The position numbers were made by a program, and so were the translations under genes. Under the pieces are notes generated by a model. It ran no database searches, was not told the origin of the DNA, and worked only from the letters and a program-made list of their open reading frames with translations. A DNA stretch of 36,487 nucleotides from Mesorhizobium sp. LNHC252B00 (GTDB taxonomy: Bacteria > Pseudomonadota > Alphaproteobacteria > Rhizobiales > Rhizobiaceae): positions 15,850-52,336 of the forward strand of contig NZ_AYWO01000001.1 of assembly GCF_000502955.1 (NCBI RefSeq), written 5' to 3'. Position 1 is the stretch's first letter. Each line of letters opens with the position of its first letter. Below, piece after piece: positions 17,912-26,318 of the stretch.

Positions 17912-18895
17912 ATGATTTCGCGCACAAGCCGATTTGCAGCCCTCGTTGCAGGACTGTTCCTCGCATTTTCCATGGTCGCGATGGATCATGCCGAGGCCCG
18001 TCGCGGCGGCAGTTTCGGCAGTCGTGGCATGCGCACGTTCCAATCGGCACCGCCGACCAGAACCGCACCGGCGCCGACCGCACCGGTCGAGCGTTCGATG
18101 ACGCCCAACACCGGTGTGAACACCGCGGCCCGGCAGCCGCAGGCCGGCATGCAGAGGCCCGGCTTCATGAGCGGCTTCGGTGGGACAATGATGCGTGGCC
18201 TGCTGCTCGGCGGCCTGATCGGCCTGCTCGTGGGCCAAGGCTTCGGCGGACTGGCCGGCATGTTCGGTTTCCTGCTTCAGGCCCTGCTCATTGGTGGCGC
18301 AATCATGCTGGCTCTCAGGTTCTTCCGGTCGCAATCCGCGCGCGGTCCCGCCCAGGCGCTCGCCGGTGCCGACAATGCCCAGGCGTCGCGGTTTGAGAAT
18401 CGCGCAACGACACAGCAACAGACCGAGCGCCCTTTCACGATTCCCGGCTTTGGCGGCGGTTCGGGAGGCTCTGCGGACACCGGTTCCGAGGAGATCACGC
18501 TGGCCCAGACCGACCTCGACACATTCCAGCAGCTGTTGACCGATGTTCAGGAAGCCTTCGGGCGCGAAGACCATGCTGCTCTGCGCCGGGCGACGACCCC
18601 CGAGATGGTGTCCTATCTCTCGGAAGAGCTGGCCGACAATGCCCAGAAAGGTCTCAGGAACGAGGTGACGGACATCACTTTGTTGCAGGCCGACATTGCG
18701 GAAAGCTGGCACGAGGATGACCGCGACTATGCCACGGCCGCATTGCGCTACGAGTCTCGTGACGTGACGCGCGAGCGGGCCAGCGGCAAGGTCGTCGAGG
18801 GCGACGGTGACCACCCGACAGAGACGACCGAGTTGTGGACGTTCGTGCGCGAGAATGGCGCGAACTGGAAGCTCTCGGCAATACAACAGGCCTGA
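17912..18895 (+). CDS. Tim44-like domain membrane protein
   Basis: A 327-residue protein. It has an N-terminal signal or anchor segment (AALVAGLFLAFSMVAM), a Pro/Thr/Gly-rich linker, and a Gly-rich double hydrophobic segment at about residues 88-130. The C-terminal Tim44-like domain (about 185-325) contains TDLDTFQQLLTDVQEAFG, MVSYLSEELADN and WTFVRENGANWKLSAIQ. The family is related to mitochondrial Tim44 and to the FvmX/TimA group of alphaproteobacteria, and is thought to act at membranes. The ATG at 17912 is chosen because the signal segment begins there and AAAGG precedes it. The frame is open farther upstream, but that overlaps the zinc-ribbon gene. Confidence 0.85.
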   Translation: MISRTSRFAALVAGLFLAFSMVAMDHAEARRGGSFGSRGMRTFQSAPPTRTAPAPTAPVERSMTPNTGVNTAARQPQAGMQRPGFMSGFGGTMMRGLLLGGLIGLLVGQGFGGLAGMFGFLLQALLIGGAIMLALRFFRSQSARGPAQALAGADNAQASRFENRATTQQQTERPFTIPGFGGGSGGSADTGSEEITLAQTDLDTFQQLLTDVQEAFGREDHAALRRATTPEMVSYLSEELADNAQKGLRNEVTDITLLQADIAESWHEDDRDYATAALRYESRDVTRERASGKVVEGDGDHPTETTELWTFVRENGANWKLSAIQQA

Positions 18896-19032
18896 GCTTT
18901 GTCCGAGGCGGCTGCTTGCGGGCGCTCGGCGAACCAACGGACAGACGCGTGCCGATCTCGATGGCGTGCCCGGTATCGCTCAGCGCCTCGCAGGCAAATA
19001 CCTGACAATCCTTGCGCATGAATTGCTCCCCT

Positions 19033-19060
19033 CCCCCGCCGCCACTTCGGCGCGCGGGGG
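19033..19060. other. GC-rich hairpin in the 18896-19148 gap
   Basis: CCCCCG (19033-19038) pairs with CGGGGG (19055-19060), and inside it CGCC (19040-19043) pairs with GGCG (19049-19052) around the loop ACTTC. It is 138 nt after the Tim44-like stop and could close that transcript, though only scattered Ts follow. Apart from this, 18896-19148 contains only a short AT-rich stretch (19098-19130) that may hold the promoter for the next operon. Confidence 0.4.
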
Positions 19061-19148
19061 CGGCTGACATTTCGCCTCTTCGTGCTTGCATCGTAATCCC
19101 ACATGTGAAAAGAATATTTACAAAAGAAGATTGACGGGAGGAGACGGC

Positions 19149-19217
19149 GTGCATTCAGGCGGCTTGACGCGTGTTCAAACGGTTGCGCGAGACCTTCGGC
19201 ACGAGTGGCGGAACTGA
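19149..19217 (+). CDS. Possible 22-residue leader peptide
   Basis: GGGAGGAG (19136-19143) is the strongest ribosome binding site in this area. It stands five bases before a GTG at 19149 that opens 22 codons and stops with TGA at 19215-19217, two bases before the maoC ATG at 19220. The frame differs from maoC. The peptide ([16 protein letters not shown], then RHEWRN) matches nothing I know. The geometry suggests translational coupling into maoC, whose own upstream sequence is weak. Confidence 0.35.
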   Translation: MHSGGLTRVQTVARDLRHEWRN

Positions 19218-19219
19218 CC

Positions 19220-19771
19220 ATGAACGACTTCGCTGCTACCGTCGGCGTCGCCTCGACGCACCCCAAAGACATGCCTGAGGACCATGCCGCGCTGCCGGTG
19301 TGGAATGCCGAGAACTGGTTCTATGAGGACTGGCCGGTCGGCCAGAAAATCCGCTCGTTGCGGCGTACCATGGCGGAAGGCGACAGCCATTTGTTCAACA
19401 CGCTGGTGCTCGACATTCACCCCTATGTGCAGGACCAGATGTTTGCCGAGAGCGAAGGCATTTTCGGCAAGCGGCTGATCGCCGGCGCTTTCGTCTTCTC
19501 GGCCGGGCTTGGGCTGGTCGCCACCAATTGCATCAACGCCTTTTCCTATGGCTATGACAAGCTCCGCTTTATAAGGCCTGTCTTCATCGGCGATACGATC
19601 TATTCGATCCGCACCAACCTCGACAAGAAGCCCCGCTACAAGGAAATGGGGCTGATCCGCGCCAGCTACGAAGTGTTCAAGGGCGAGGGCGAGCTCGTCC
19701 TCTATTGCGAGCACCTGCAGACGGTGAAGTACCGCAACCCGGCCGACTTCGTCGGCAAGACGGAGAAATAG
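19220..19771 (+). CDS. MaoC-like dehydratase paralogue lacking the catalytic histidine
   Basis: A 183-residue hot-dog-fold protein of the MaoC/R-hydratase family. The core reads [16 protein letters not shown], then [19 protein letters not shown], nearly the same as the second MaoC at 30813. The hydratase dyad is normally Asp-x4-His. Aligning the two paralogues places Asp65 correctly, but the His position is Val70 (DIHPYV). The protein is therefore probably inactive alone, or works as the substrate-binding half of a heteromer. A GTG five codons upstream (19205) is an alternative start. It is followed after 2 nt by the CoA-transferase gene. Confidence 0.85.
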   Translation: MNDFAATVGVASTHPKDMPEDHAALPVWNAENWFYEDWPVGQKIRSLRRTMAEGDSHLFNTLVLDIHPYVQDQMFAESEGIFGKRLIAGAFVFSAGLGLVATNCINAFSYGYDKLRFIRPVFIGDTIYSIRTNLDKKPRYKEMGLIRASYEVFKGEGELVLYCEHLQTVKYRNPADFVGKTEK

Positions 19772-19773
19772 CA

Positions 19774-20934
19774 ATGCCGGCAGCAGCCGAATTGCCGCTT
19801 GCCGGTCTCATTGTCGTGGACATGAGCCAATTCCTGTCGGGCCCATACTGCTCGTTGAGGCTGCTCGACCTCGGCGCCCGCGTGATCAAGATCGAGCGTC
19901 CGGATGGCGGCGACCTCTCGCGCCGGCTCTATCTCAGTGACACCGAGATCGGCGGCGATTCCACCATCTTCCACGCCATCAACAGGGCCAAGGAAAGTTT
20001 TGCCGTCGACCTGAAGAACGAGGCGGATCTCGAGGCGCTGCGCGGGCTTTTGGCCAAGGCCGACGTGCTGATCCAGAATTTCCGGCCCGGCGTCATCGAG
20101 CGGCTTGGCTTGGATTACGAGGCCGTTCGCATGCTCAATCCGCGGCTGGTCTACGCCTCGATCAGTGGCTATGGCGAGGACGGCCCTTGGGTCGAGCGTC
20201 CGGGCCAGGACCTGCTGGCGCAGGCGCGTTCCGGCGTGATGTGGCTCAATGGAGACGAAGACCAGGGGCCGGTGCCGTTCGGCCTTGCCATCGGCGACAT
20301 GCTGGCCGGTGCTGCCTGCGCGCAAGGCGTTCTGGCGGCACTGGTGCGACGTGGCATCACCGGCCAGGGGAGCCATATCGAGACCAGCCTGCTGGAGGCG
20401 CTGGTCGACTTCCAGTTCGAGGTGCTGACCACGCATCTCAACGACGGCCGGCGTTTGCCACGCCGCTCCAGCTTCCGCAGTGCACATGCCTATCTGTCGG
20501 CGCCCTATGGCGTCTACCCGGCCAAGGACGGCTATCTCGCCATCGCCATGACGCCGATCCCCAAGCTCGCCGACCTGCTGTCACTTAACGAGCTGGCGCC
20601 CTATCGTGACCTGCCTGCATCCTGGTTCACCGCGCGCGACGACATCAAGGCGATTATTGCGCAACGGATAGCCACTAAAACCGTCGACGAGTGGCTTGAT
20701 GTCCTCGAGCCGGCCGACATCTGGTGCGCCAAGGTGCTGACCTGGCCGGAGATGCTGGCGAGCGAGGGCTTCCAGTCGCTCGATATTCTGCAGACGGTGA
20801 CGCGCGAGGATAATGTCTCGATCCTGACCACCAGTTCGCCGCTCCGGGTCGATGGCGTCAGAGCCAAGGTCGATCGGGCAGCGCCTCGCATCGGCGAGCA
20901 CAGTGCGGCAATCCGCGAGGAGTTCGGCCTGTGA
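19774..20934 (+). CDS. Type III CoA-transferase (CaiB/BaiF family)
   Basis: A 386-residue CoA-transferase. The N-terminus GLIVVDMSQFLSGPYCSLRL, then DLGARVIKIERPDGGD, is the family hallmark, followed by QNFRPGVIERLGL and SGYGEDGPW. Asp175 in GLAIGDMLAG corresponds to the catalytic aspartate that forms the acyl and CoA thioester intermediates. The C-terminal GQGSHIETSLLEAL is also typical. It would move CoA from a donor thioester to an acid, activating it for the adjacent MaoC-type enzyme. The acid is unknown. It overlaps the next gene by 4 bp (GTGA). Confidence 0.92.
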   Translation: MPAAAELPLAGLIVVDMSQFLSGPYCSLRLLDLGARVIKIERPDGGDLSRRLYLSDTEIGGDSTIFHAINRAKESFAVDLKNEADLEALRGLLAKADVLIQNFRPGVIERLGLDYEAVRMLNPRLVYASISGYGEDGPWVERPGQDLLAQARSGVMWLNGDEDQGPVPFGLAIGDMLAGAACAQGVLAALVRRGITGQGSHIETSLLEALVDFQFEVLTTHLNDGRRLPRRSSFRSAHAYLSAPYGVYPAKDGYLAIAMTPIPKLADLLSLNELAPYRDLPASWFTARDDIKAIIAQRIATKTVDEWLDVLEPADIWCAKVLTWPEMLASEGFQSLDILQTVTREDNVSILTTSSPLRVDGVRAKVDRAAPRIGEHSAAIREEFGL

Positions 20935-22091
20935 GCGTGCCCACGCTCAAGGGCATGACCTGGAGCCATCCGCGCGGCTACGATCCTATGGTCGCCTGCT
21001 CGTCGCTGTGGAAGCAGAAGACTGGCATCACCATCGAATGGGACAAGCGCTCGCTGCAGGATTTCGAATCGTTCCCGGTCGAGGAACTGGCGCGCGCCTA
21101 TGATCTCATCGTCATTGATCATCCGCATGTCGGCCAGATCACTGCGGAGCGCTGCCTCGAGCCGTTGGATGTCGCTGGCCGCGAGGCGGAACTTGCAGCA
21201 CTTGCCTCGGGCAGCGTCGGCCGGTCCTATCCGAGCTACAACTGGCAGGGGCGGCAATGGGCTTTCCCGATCGATGCGGCCAGCCAGGTCCAGGCCTGGC
21301 GGCCGGACGCGCTCGACGCGCCGCCGGCGCGCTGGAGCGATGTGCTCGATCTAGCCCGCCAAGGCCGGGTGCTGCTGCCATTGCGCCCGCCTCACGTGCT
21401 GATGGCGTTCTACACGCTCGCCGGCAATTTTGGCCGCCCTTGCGCAACGGACCCGTCCGGCGATCTCATCGATGCCGACGCCGGCGGCGAAGTCTTCGAG
21501 ACGATGCGCGAGATAGCCGCACTGGTCGGCCCCGCCTGCTTCGAGATGGATCCGATCGCAGTTTCGGAACGCATGGCGGAGGCCGGCTCCCGCATCATCT
21601 GTGCACCGCTGATCTACGGCTATGTTTCCTATGCAATGTCTGGTTTTCGCGCGAACCGGCTGGCGTTCGCCGACATCCCGGTCGTCGGCTCCAGCGGTCC
21701 GATCGGTTCGGCGCTTGGTGGCACCGGCATAGCCGTATCGGCCTTTGCCGAAGCGAAGGATGCCGCGATCGCCTTCGCCTACTGGGTGGCAAGCGGCGAG
21801 GTCCAGCGCGGTCCCTATGCCGCCGCTGGCGGGCAGCCCGGCCATGCGGCGGCCTGGGAAGACCGGGCCGTCAATGAAGCGACAGGCAATTTCTATCGCG
21901 ACACGCGCGCGACGCTGGAGGGTGCGTGGGTGCGGCCGCGCCATGACGGCTATATGGCGTTCCAGCAGGCGGCGTCCGACCGCATCCTTTCCGGCATGAC
22001 CTCCCGGCACAAAGCCGCCGAGGTCATTGCCGATCTCAATCGCCTGTTCCGGGAGAATCGTTCGGCATCAAGCGATGCCTCTAAAGCGTAA
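20931..22091 (+). CDS. Periplasmic-binding-protein-like protein without signal peptide
   Basis: A 386-residue protein with the fold pattern of family 1 solute-binding proteins: KGMTWSHPRGYDPMVACSSL, DLIVIDHPHVGQI, RQWAFPIDAASQVQAWRPDA, and a C-terminal helical region. The start is a GTG inside the CoA-transferase stop, and the N-terminus is polar. There is no Sec or Tat signal and no membrane segment, so the product should stay in the cytoplasm. No in-frame upstream start could add one without running into the CoA-transferase gene. It may be a cytoplasmic ligand sensor or carrier, or it may reach the periplasm in another way. It converges on the amidohydrolase gene (10 nt). Confidence 0.85.
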   Translation: MSVPTLKGMTWSHPRGYDPMVACSSLWKQKTGITIEWDKRSLQDFESFPVEELARAYDLIVIDHPHVGQITAERCLEPLDVAGREAELAALASGSVGRSYPSYNWQGRQWAFPIDAASQVQAWRPDALDAPPARWSDVLDLARQGRVLLPLRPPHVLMAFYTLAGNFGRPCATDPSGDLIDADAGGEVFETMREIAALVGPACFEMDPIAVSERMAEAGSRIICAPLIYGYVSYAMSGFRANRLAFADIPVVGSSGPIGSALGGTGIAVSAFAEAKDAAIAFAYWVASGEVQRGPYAAAGGQPGHAAAWEDRAVNEATGNFYRDTRATLEGAWVRPRHDGYMAFQQAASDRILSGMTSRHKAAEVIADLNRLFRENRSASSDASKA

Positions 22092-22101
22092 GCGAGCTCG
22101 C

Positions 22102-22941
22102 CTAGTCGAGCCGCCACAGTTTGCGGGCATTCGCGAACAAGAGCCTGTCGCGCTCATCGACGCCGCAGCCTGCAAGGAGCGCATGGGTCGCCGCCACCCA
22201 GGTCGACAGGCCGCCGCCGAGCGTGCAGACCGGCCAGTCGCTGCCCCAGACAACACGGTCCCAGCCGAACGCGCCGATTGTGTGCTCGACATAGGGCCGC
22301 AGCGTCTCAGCCGTCCAGCTGCCCGGATCGGCATAGGCAACGACACCGGAAATCTTGGCCATGACATTCGGGCGCCGCGCGATCTCACTCATGTGTTCAC
22401 GCCACGGATGCTCGGCTCCGCCCTTGATATCGGGCACGCCGCAATGGTCGAGAACGAACTGGACATCCGGCGCCAGGTCGGCCAGCGCGAATGCCTTCGG
22501 GATCTGGTGCGGCAGCACGACGAGATCGAAGGTCAGGCCGGTGCCGCCAAGCCGCTTGATGTTCTCACGAAAGAGTGCGCCTTCCGAGAGATCATCCGGC
22601 ACGACATGGAGGACGCGGCGGAACCCTTTGACGAACGGATTTGCTCGCTGCCTTTCAAGATAGGCCGGAAAATCCGCCTCTTCGGGGCGGCAGGATGCGA
22701 TCGCTCCAGCCAGCATGCTGCCGGGTTGCCGTGCCAGCCCTTCGACCCGAAGGGTCTCAGCCTCGATCTCGGCCGGGTCGACATCGACCTCCATATGCAG
22801 CACACGCCCGATGCCGACACGCTGCGCCTCCACGGAATATTCCTCATAGGAGAAATCGCGGTTGAGCGCCGGCACGCCTGACAGCCAGGGATAGCGCAAG
22901 GCTGAGCGATCGATGAGATGCAAATGGGTGTCGATGATCAT
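22102..22941 (-). CDS. Amidohydrolase, sugar lactonase type
   Basis: A 279-residue metal-dependent TIM-barrel hydrolase of the amidohydrolase-2 group. Metal ligands are visible as Asp4-x-His6-x-His8 (DTHLHL), His166 (LDHCGVPD) and Asp235 (WGSDWPV). This subgroup includes L-fuconolactonase and L-rhamnono-lactonase, which fits the mutarotase, dehydrogenase and sugar-acid dehydratase genes to the right. It would hydrolyse the lactone formed by the Gfo/Idh dehydrogenase. GGAGGAG precedes the ATG. It is downstream of the iclR gene on the same strand, with 65 nt between, which includes a 25-bp interrupted palindrome. Confidence 0.87.
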   Translation of the reverse strand: MIIDTHLHLIDRSALRYPWLSGVPALNRDFSYEEYSVEAQRVGIGRVLHMEVDVDPAEIEAETLRVEGLARQPGSMLAGAIASCRPEEADFPAYLERQRANPFVKGFRRVLHVVPDDLSEGALFRENIKRLGGTGLTFDLVVLPHQIPKAFALADLAPDVQFVLDHCGVPDIKGGAEHPWREHMSEIARRPNVMAKISGVVAYADPGSWTAETLRPYVEHTIGAFGWDRVVWGSDWPVCTLGGGLSTWVAATHALLAGCGVDERDRLLFANARKLWRLD

Positions 22942-22983
22942 GACGGGCTCCTCCTCGTGGCTGTTTCAGATCATCTCACGGAG

Positions 22984-23008
22984 GAATTCTTCATTCAAAT
23001 AAGAATTC
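22984..23008. promoter_or_regulatory. 25-bp interrupted palindrome at the iclR 3' end
   Basis: GAATTCTT (22984-22991) and AAGAATTC (23001-23008) are perfect inverted copies separated by 9 nt. The right arm overlaps the iclR stop codon, and the left arm is 43 nt before the amidohydrolase ATG. This is a plausible operator for the amidohydrolase gene, most simply for the IclR protein itself. Neither side has a T-tract that would favour a terminator. Confidence 0.4.
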
Positions 23009-23792
23009 ACGCCGATGAGCCGACTGCCGAGCCCGCGAGGTGCGACAGCTTTTGACATGTTGCCAGCAACAACTCGATCGTCCGGGTAATGTCTGGTGCC
23101 GACGGCGCGTTGACCACGGTGATATAGGGAATCGATAGCGCGGCGATCGCCTTGCCGTCGGAACTGCGCACCGGAGCGGACAGGTTGAAGACCCCGGCGG
23201 TCTGCATCGAGGCCATCATCTCGTAACCGCGGTCGCGGATCTGGTCGAGCCGGGTGAAGAACTCGGCCGACTGCGCCGTCTTGTCGGTGCTGCGGACGTG
23301 TTCCGAAATCATCATCTGACGCTCTTCCGGTGAGCGGAAGGCGAGCAGCACATGTCCCGAACCGGTGTCGAACAGGCTGATATGCGAGCCGACCCGGATC
23401 GAAATCCCCCAGTAGTTCGGTGCCTCTTGCTGGCCGATGACGACGGCGGAACCGCGATCAAAAACAACGAGTTGGTTGGCCTGCTGCGATGTCTCGGCCA
23501 ATTCGCGCATCAGCGGTGTGGCGTAGGAAACCAGCCGACGGACGGGCGCGTGCAATTGCGCCAGTCCGAACAGTTTGAGCGTCAGCGAATAGCGGTCGCC
23601 GTCGAGCCGCGTGACGTAGCCGCGCCGCACCAGCCGATCCAGCATGCGGTAGAATTCGTTGGGGCTGCGATCGAGTTTCTTGGCGATTTCGGCCTGCGTA
23701 AGACCACCGTCGACGCCCGCCAGCAGTTCGAGGATATCGAGTCCCTTGTCGAGCGCCGGCGCTCGGTAGCGCTCGTCTTCGCTATCGTCCAT
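23007..23792 (-). CDS. IclR-family transcriptional regulator
   Basis: A 261-residue regulator. The N-terminal winged helix-turn-helix (about 12-70) reads ALDKGLDILELLAGVDGGLT, QAEIAKKLDRSPNEFYRML, RRGYVTRLDGDRYSLTLKLF. The C-terminal IclR effector domain (about 85-255) contains GSHISLFDTGSGHVLLAF and FNLSAPVRSSDGKAIAALS. It is divergent from the sugar ABC transporter operon. The inducer is probably a pathway sugar or sugar acid, by family precedent. Confidence 0.93.
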   Translation of the reverse strand: MDDSEDERYRAPALDKGLDILELLAGVDGGLTQAEIAKKLDRSPNEFYRMLDRLVRRGYVTRLDGDRYSLTLKLFGLAQLHAPVRRLVSYATPLMRELAETSQQANQLVVFDRGSAVVIGQQEAPNYWGISIRVGSHISLFDTGSGHVLLAFRSPEERQMMISEHVRSTDKTAQSAEFFTRLDQIRDRGYEMMASMQTAGVFNLSAPVRSSDGKAIAALSIPYITVVNAPSAPDITRTIELLLATCQKLSHLAGSAVGSSA

Positions 23793-23819
23793 GACTCATC
23801 CCTCCAGTGAATTTCATCC

Positions 23820-23896
23820 TTCATATACGCAGGAACATGGCTGGCGGAAACAAATTTCGTCTTGACGTGTCCGTGAATGTTTTGTTTGTATATGAA
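23820..23896. promoter_or_regulatory. Divergent promoter region with spaced inverted repeat
   Basis: Between iclR and the binding-protein gene, TTCATATAC (23820-23828) and GTATATGAA (23888-23896) are perfect inverted copies 59 nt apart. TTGACG (from about 23862) is a possible -35 for the transporter operon. Paired distant half-sites would allow one regulator, presumably IclR, to act on both promoters. The repeat is certain; the regulator is a guess. Confidence 0.4.
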
Positions 23897-23961
23897 TGTA
23901 GGACTTCTTGTCATCAGACGAGTTGCGGTCGCCGCTGAGGCGGCACCAAGGGAGGATATCA

Positions 23962-25281
23962 ATGAACAGACTGCTTTCCGGCGTGTCCGCCGGCGCATTG
24001 TTGCTTGCGTCAGCTGCGGGCACGGCCTTTGCCGGCGACCTGCCCGGCAAGTTCGAAGGTGTGACCGTCGACGTGAAACTGATCGGCGGCCAACAATATG
24101 AAAAACTCTACGAGCGCATTCCCGAATGGGAAAAGGCGACCGGCGCCAAGGTCAACATCCTGACCAAGAAGAACGGCTTCGACATCGACAAGGAGCTCAA
24201 GTCCGACATTGCCTCGGGCAGCACCAACTGGTGCGTCGGCTGGAACCATTCGTCGTTCGCGCCGCAGTATACGAGCCTCTACACCGACCTCAGCAAATTG
24301 CTGCCTAAGGAAGAGATCGACGCCTTTGTGCCGTCGACGATCAAGTCGGCAACCATCGACGGCAAGCTGGAGATGCTGCCGCGCGCGCAATTCGACGTTT
24401 CGGCGCTCTACTACCAGAAGAGCCTCTACGACAACGCCGACAACAAGACCAAGTTCAAGGCGAAATACGGCTATGACCTGGTGCCGCCGGACACCTGGAA
24501 GGAAGTCACCGACCAGGCCGAATTCTTCGCCAACCCGCCAAATTTCTACGGCACGCAGTTCGCCGGCAAGGAAGAGGCGATCAACGGCCGCTTCTACGAG
24601 ATGGTCGTCGCCGAGGGCGGCGAGTATCTCGGCAAGGACGGCAAGCCGGTCTTCAATTCCGAGGCCGGCATCCGGGCGCTCGACTGGTTCGTCAACCTCT
24701 ACAAGGCGAAGGCCGTGCCGGCCGGAACCACCAATTATCTCTGGGACGATCTCGGCCAGGGCTTTGCTTCGGGCACCGTCGCCATCAACTTGGACTGGCC
24801 GGGCTGGGCCGGCTTCTTCAATGACCCGAAGTCGTCGAAAGTCGCCGGCAATGTCGGCGTCAAGGTTGCGCCGAAGGGTTCTTCTGGCAAGCGCACCGGC
24901 TGGTCCGGCTTCCATGGTTTCTCGGTGACCGAGAATTGCCCGAATAAGGAGGCTGCGGCCTCGCTGGTATGGTGGCTGACCAACGAGGACAGCCAGAAGC
25001 TCGAGGCTGCCGCAGGTCCGCTACCGACCCGCACGGCCGTGTGGGACTGGGACTTGAAGCAGGCCGAAAACGATCCTTACAAGAAGGAGGTTCTTACCGC
25101 CTTCCAGGAAGAGGCCAAGCACGCTTTTGCCGTGCCGCAGACGCCTGAATGGATCGAGATTTCGAACGCCGTCTATCCCGAACTGCAGGCGGCGATCCTC
25201 GGCGACAAGACGTCCAAGCAGGCACTGGATGAAGCCGCCGCCAAGGCGACGCAAATCCTCCAGGACGCCGGCAAGCTCTAG
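23962..25281 (+). CDS. Sugar ABC transporter substrate-binding protein
   Basis: A 439-residue periplasmic family 1 binding protein. The signal peptide MNRLLSGVSAGALLLASAAG ends with cleavage after TAFA at about residue 24. The mature protein carries YERIPEWEKATGAKVNILTK, ASGSTNWCVGWNHSSF, and WPGWAGFFNDP in the hinge and ligand region. GGAGG lies before the ATG. It is the first gene of the run from 23962 to 31265. A 138-nt gap with hairpins separates it from the permease genes, a common way to raise binding protein over membrane subunits. The substrate is probably a monosaccharide judging by the downstream mutarotase and dehydrogenase. Confidence 0.93.
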   Translation: MNRLLSGVSAGALLLASAAGTAFAGDLPGKFEGVTVDVKLIGGQQYEKLYERIPEWEKATGAKVNILTKKNGFDIDKELKSDIASGSTNWCVGWNHSSFAPQYTSLYTDLSKLLPKEEIDAFVPSTIKSATIDGKLEMLPRAQFDVSALYYQKSLYDNADNKTKFKAKYGYDLVPPDTWKEVTDQAEFFANPPNFYGTQFAGKEEAINGRFYEMVVAEGGEYLGKDGKPVFNSEAGIRALDWFVNLYKAKAVPAGTTNYLWDDLGQGFASGTVAINLDWPGWAGFFNDPKSSKVAGNVGVKVAPKGSSGKRTGWSGFHGFSVTENCPNKEAAASLVWWLTNEDSQKLEAAAGPLPTRTAVWDWDLKQAENDPYKKEVLTAFQEEAKHAFAVPQTPEWIEISNAVYPELQAAILGDKTSKQALDEAAAKATQILQDAGKL

Positions 25282-25298
25282 TAACGGTTCCCAGGGCT

Positions 25299-25364
25299 GC
25301 CTCCTCCATCAGAAAATGGGGGAGGCGACCGCGTTTTCGCGGGATGCTCAGCTGTTTACGCTGA
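25299..25364 (+). other. Intercistronic hairpin cluster between binding-protein and permease genes
   Basis: Three hairpins follow one another. The first has arms 25299-25309 and 25316-25326, an 11-bp stem including one T-G pair, with loop CAGAAA. The second is CCGCG, TTTT, CGCGG (25329-25342). The third is TCAGC, a 7-nt loop, GCTGA (25348-25364). The first is stable and has no T-run. By analogy with malE-malF type operons it probably protects the upstream message from 3' decay or attenuates readthrough. Confidence 0.55.
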
Positions 25365-25419
25365 TCCTTCGCCCCAGGCCCGCGCACCGCCGTCCAATGC
25401 AAACACCTCAAGGATTCTG

Positions 25420-26316
25420 ATGAAGGGCTTCAAGCCGTCCGCGCCATTCCTGCTGCTGCTTCCGGCCATGATCGTGCTGGCGGCGGTTGTTGTCGTGCCG
25501 TTGCTGTTGTCGCTCTACTCCAGCTTCACGCCTTTCCGCCTGACGCGGCCCGAGACATTTTACGTCTTCATCGGCTTCAGGAACTATCTTTCAATCCTGT
25601 CCAACACCGATTTCTGGTGGGCGTTCGGCCGCACGGTACTGCTGCTGACCATCGCGCTCAATCTCGAAATGCTGCTCGGCCTCGGACTTGCGATGCTGGT
25701 CGAGAAGGCAACGCGCGGCCAGCGTGTCCTGCGCACGCTGATGATGTTTCCGATGATGTTCTCGCCGATCCTGGTCGGCTTCCAGTTCAAGTTCATGTTC
25801 AACGACAATATCGGCCTGGTGAACAATGCCCTGCAGTCGCTCGGCATCACCAGGGATGCCATACCGTGGCTGATCGAAGGCCATCTCGCCTTCATCGCCA
25901 TTTCTATCGCCGAGATCTGGTCGTCGACGGCGATCTTCGCGATCCTGATCCTCGCCGGACTGCTCGCGATGCCCAAGGAGCCGATCGAGGCGGCACGGGT
26001 CGACGGCTGCACGCCGTGGCAGACTTTCCGCTATGTGACGTGGCCGTTCGTCATGCCGTTCGCCTACATTGCCATGACCATACGTTCGCTCGACGTGGCG
26101 CGCGCCTATGACATCGTCAAGATCATGACCGATGGCGGACCGGCGGGCCGCACCGAACTGCTTTGGACACTGGTGGCGCGCACCGCCTACAGCGACGGAC
26201 GCATGGGCATGGCCAACGCCATGGCCTATTTCTCGATCCTGCTGTCGATCGCCTTCACCGTCTATTTCTTCAACAAGCTCGCCGCGGCGCGCACGCAGAT
26301 CGGTGCTGAGTGGTGA
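25420..26316 (+). CDS. Sugar ABC transporter permease (MalF type)
   Basis: A 298-residue inner-membrane permease with about six hydrophobic segments. The first is at 8-30 (FLLLLPAMIVLAAVVVVPLL). The cytoplasmic EAA loop, which contacts the ATPase, is EAARVDGCTPWQTFRYVTWP, with the conserved Gly. Length is typical of MalF/UgpA-like sugar permeases lacking the long MalF insertion. AAGGA precedes the ATG. It pairs with the next gene to form the channel. Confidence 0.93.
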   Translation: MKGFKPSAPFLLLLPAMIVLAAVVVVPLLLSLYSSFTPFRLTRPETFYVFIGFRNYLSILSNTDFWWAFGRTVLLLTIALNLEMLLGLGLAMLVEKATRGQRVLRTLMMFPMMFSPILVGFQFKFMFNDNIGLVNNALQSLGITRDAIPWLIEGHLAFIAISIAEIWSSTAIFAILILAGLLAMPKEPIEAARVDGCTPWQTFRYVTWPFVMPFAYIAMTIRSLDVARAYDIVKIMTDGGPAGRTELLWTLVARTAYSDGRMGMANAMAYFSILLSIAFTVYFFNKLAAARTQIGAEW

Positions 26317-26318
26317 GA

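Noticed and set aside
18675..19019. 114-codon minus-strand ORF with a good ribosome binding site before its ATG
   Set aside because: Two thirds lies antisense to the Tim44-like 3' end, and composition degrades to Arg/Ser-rich shadow sequence. The first 40 residues look protein-like but match nothing I recognise, so it is not called.
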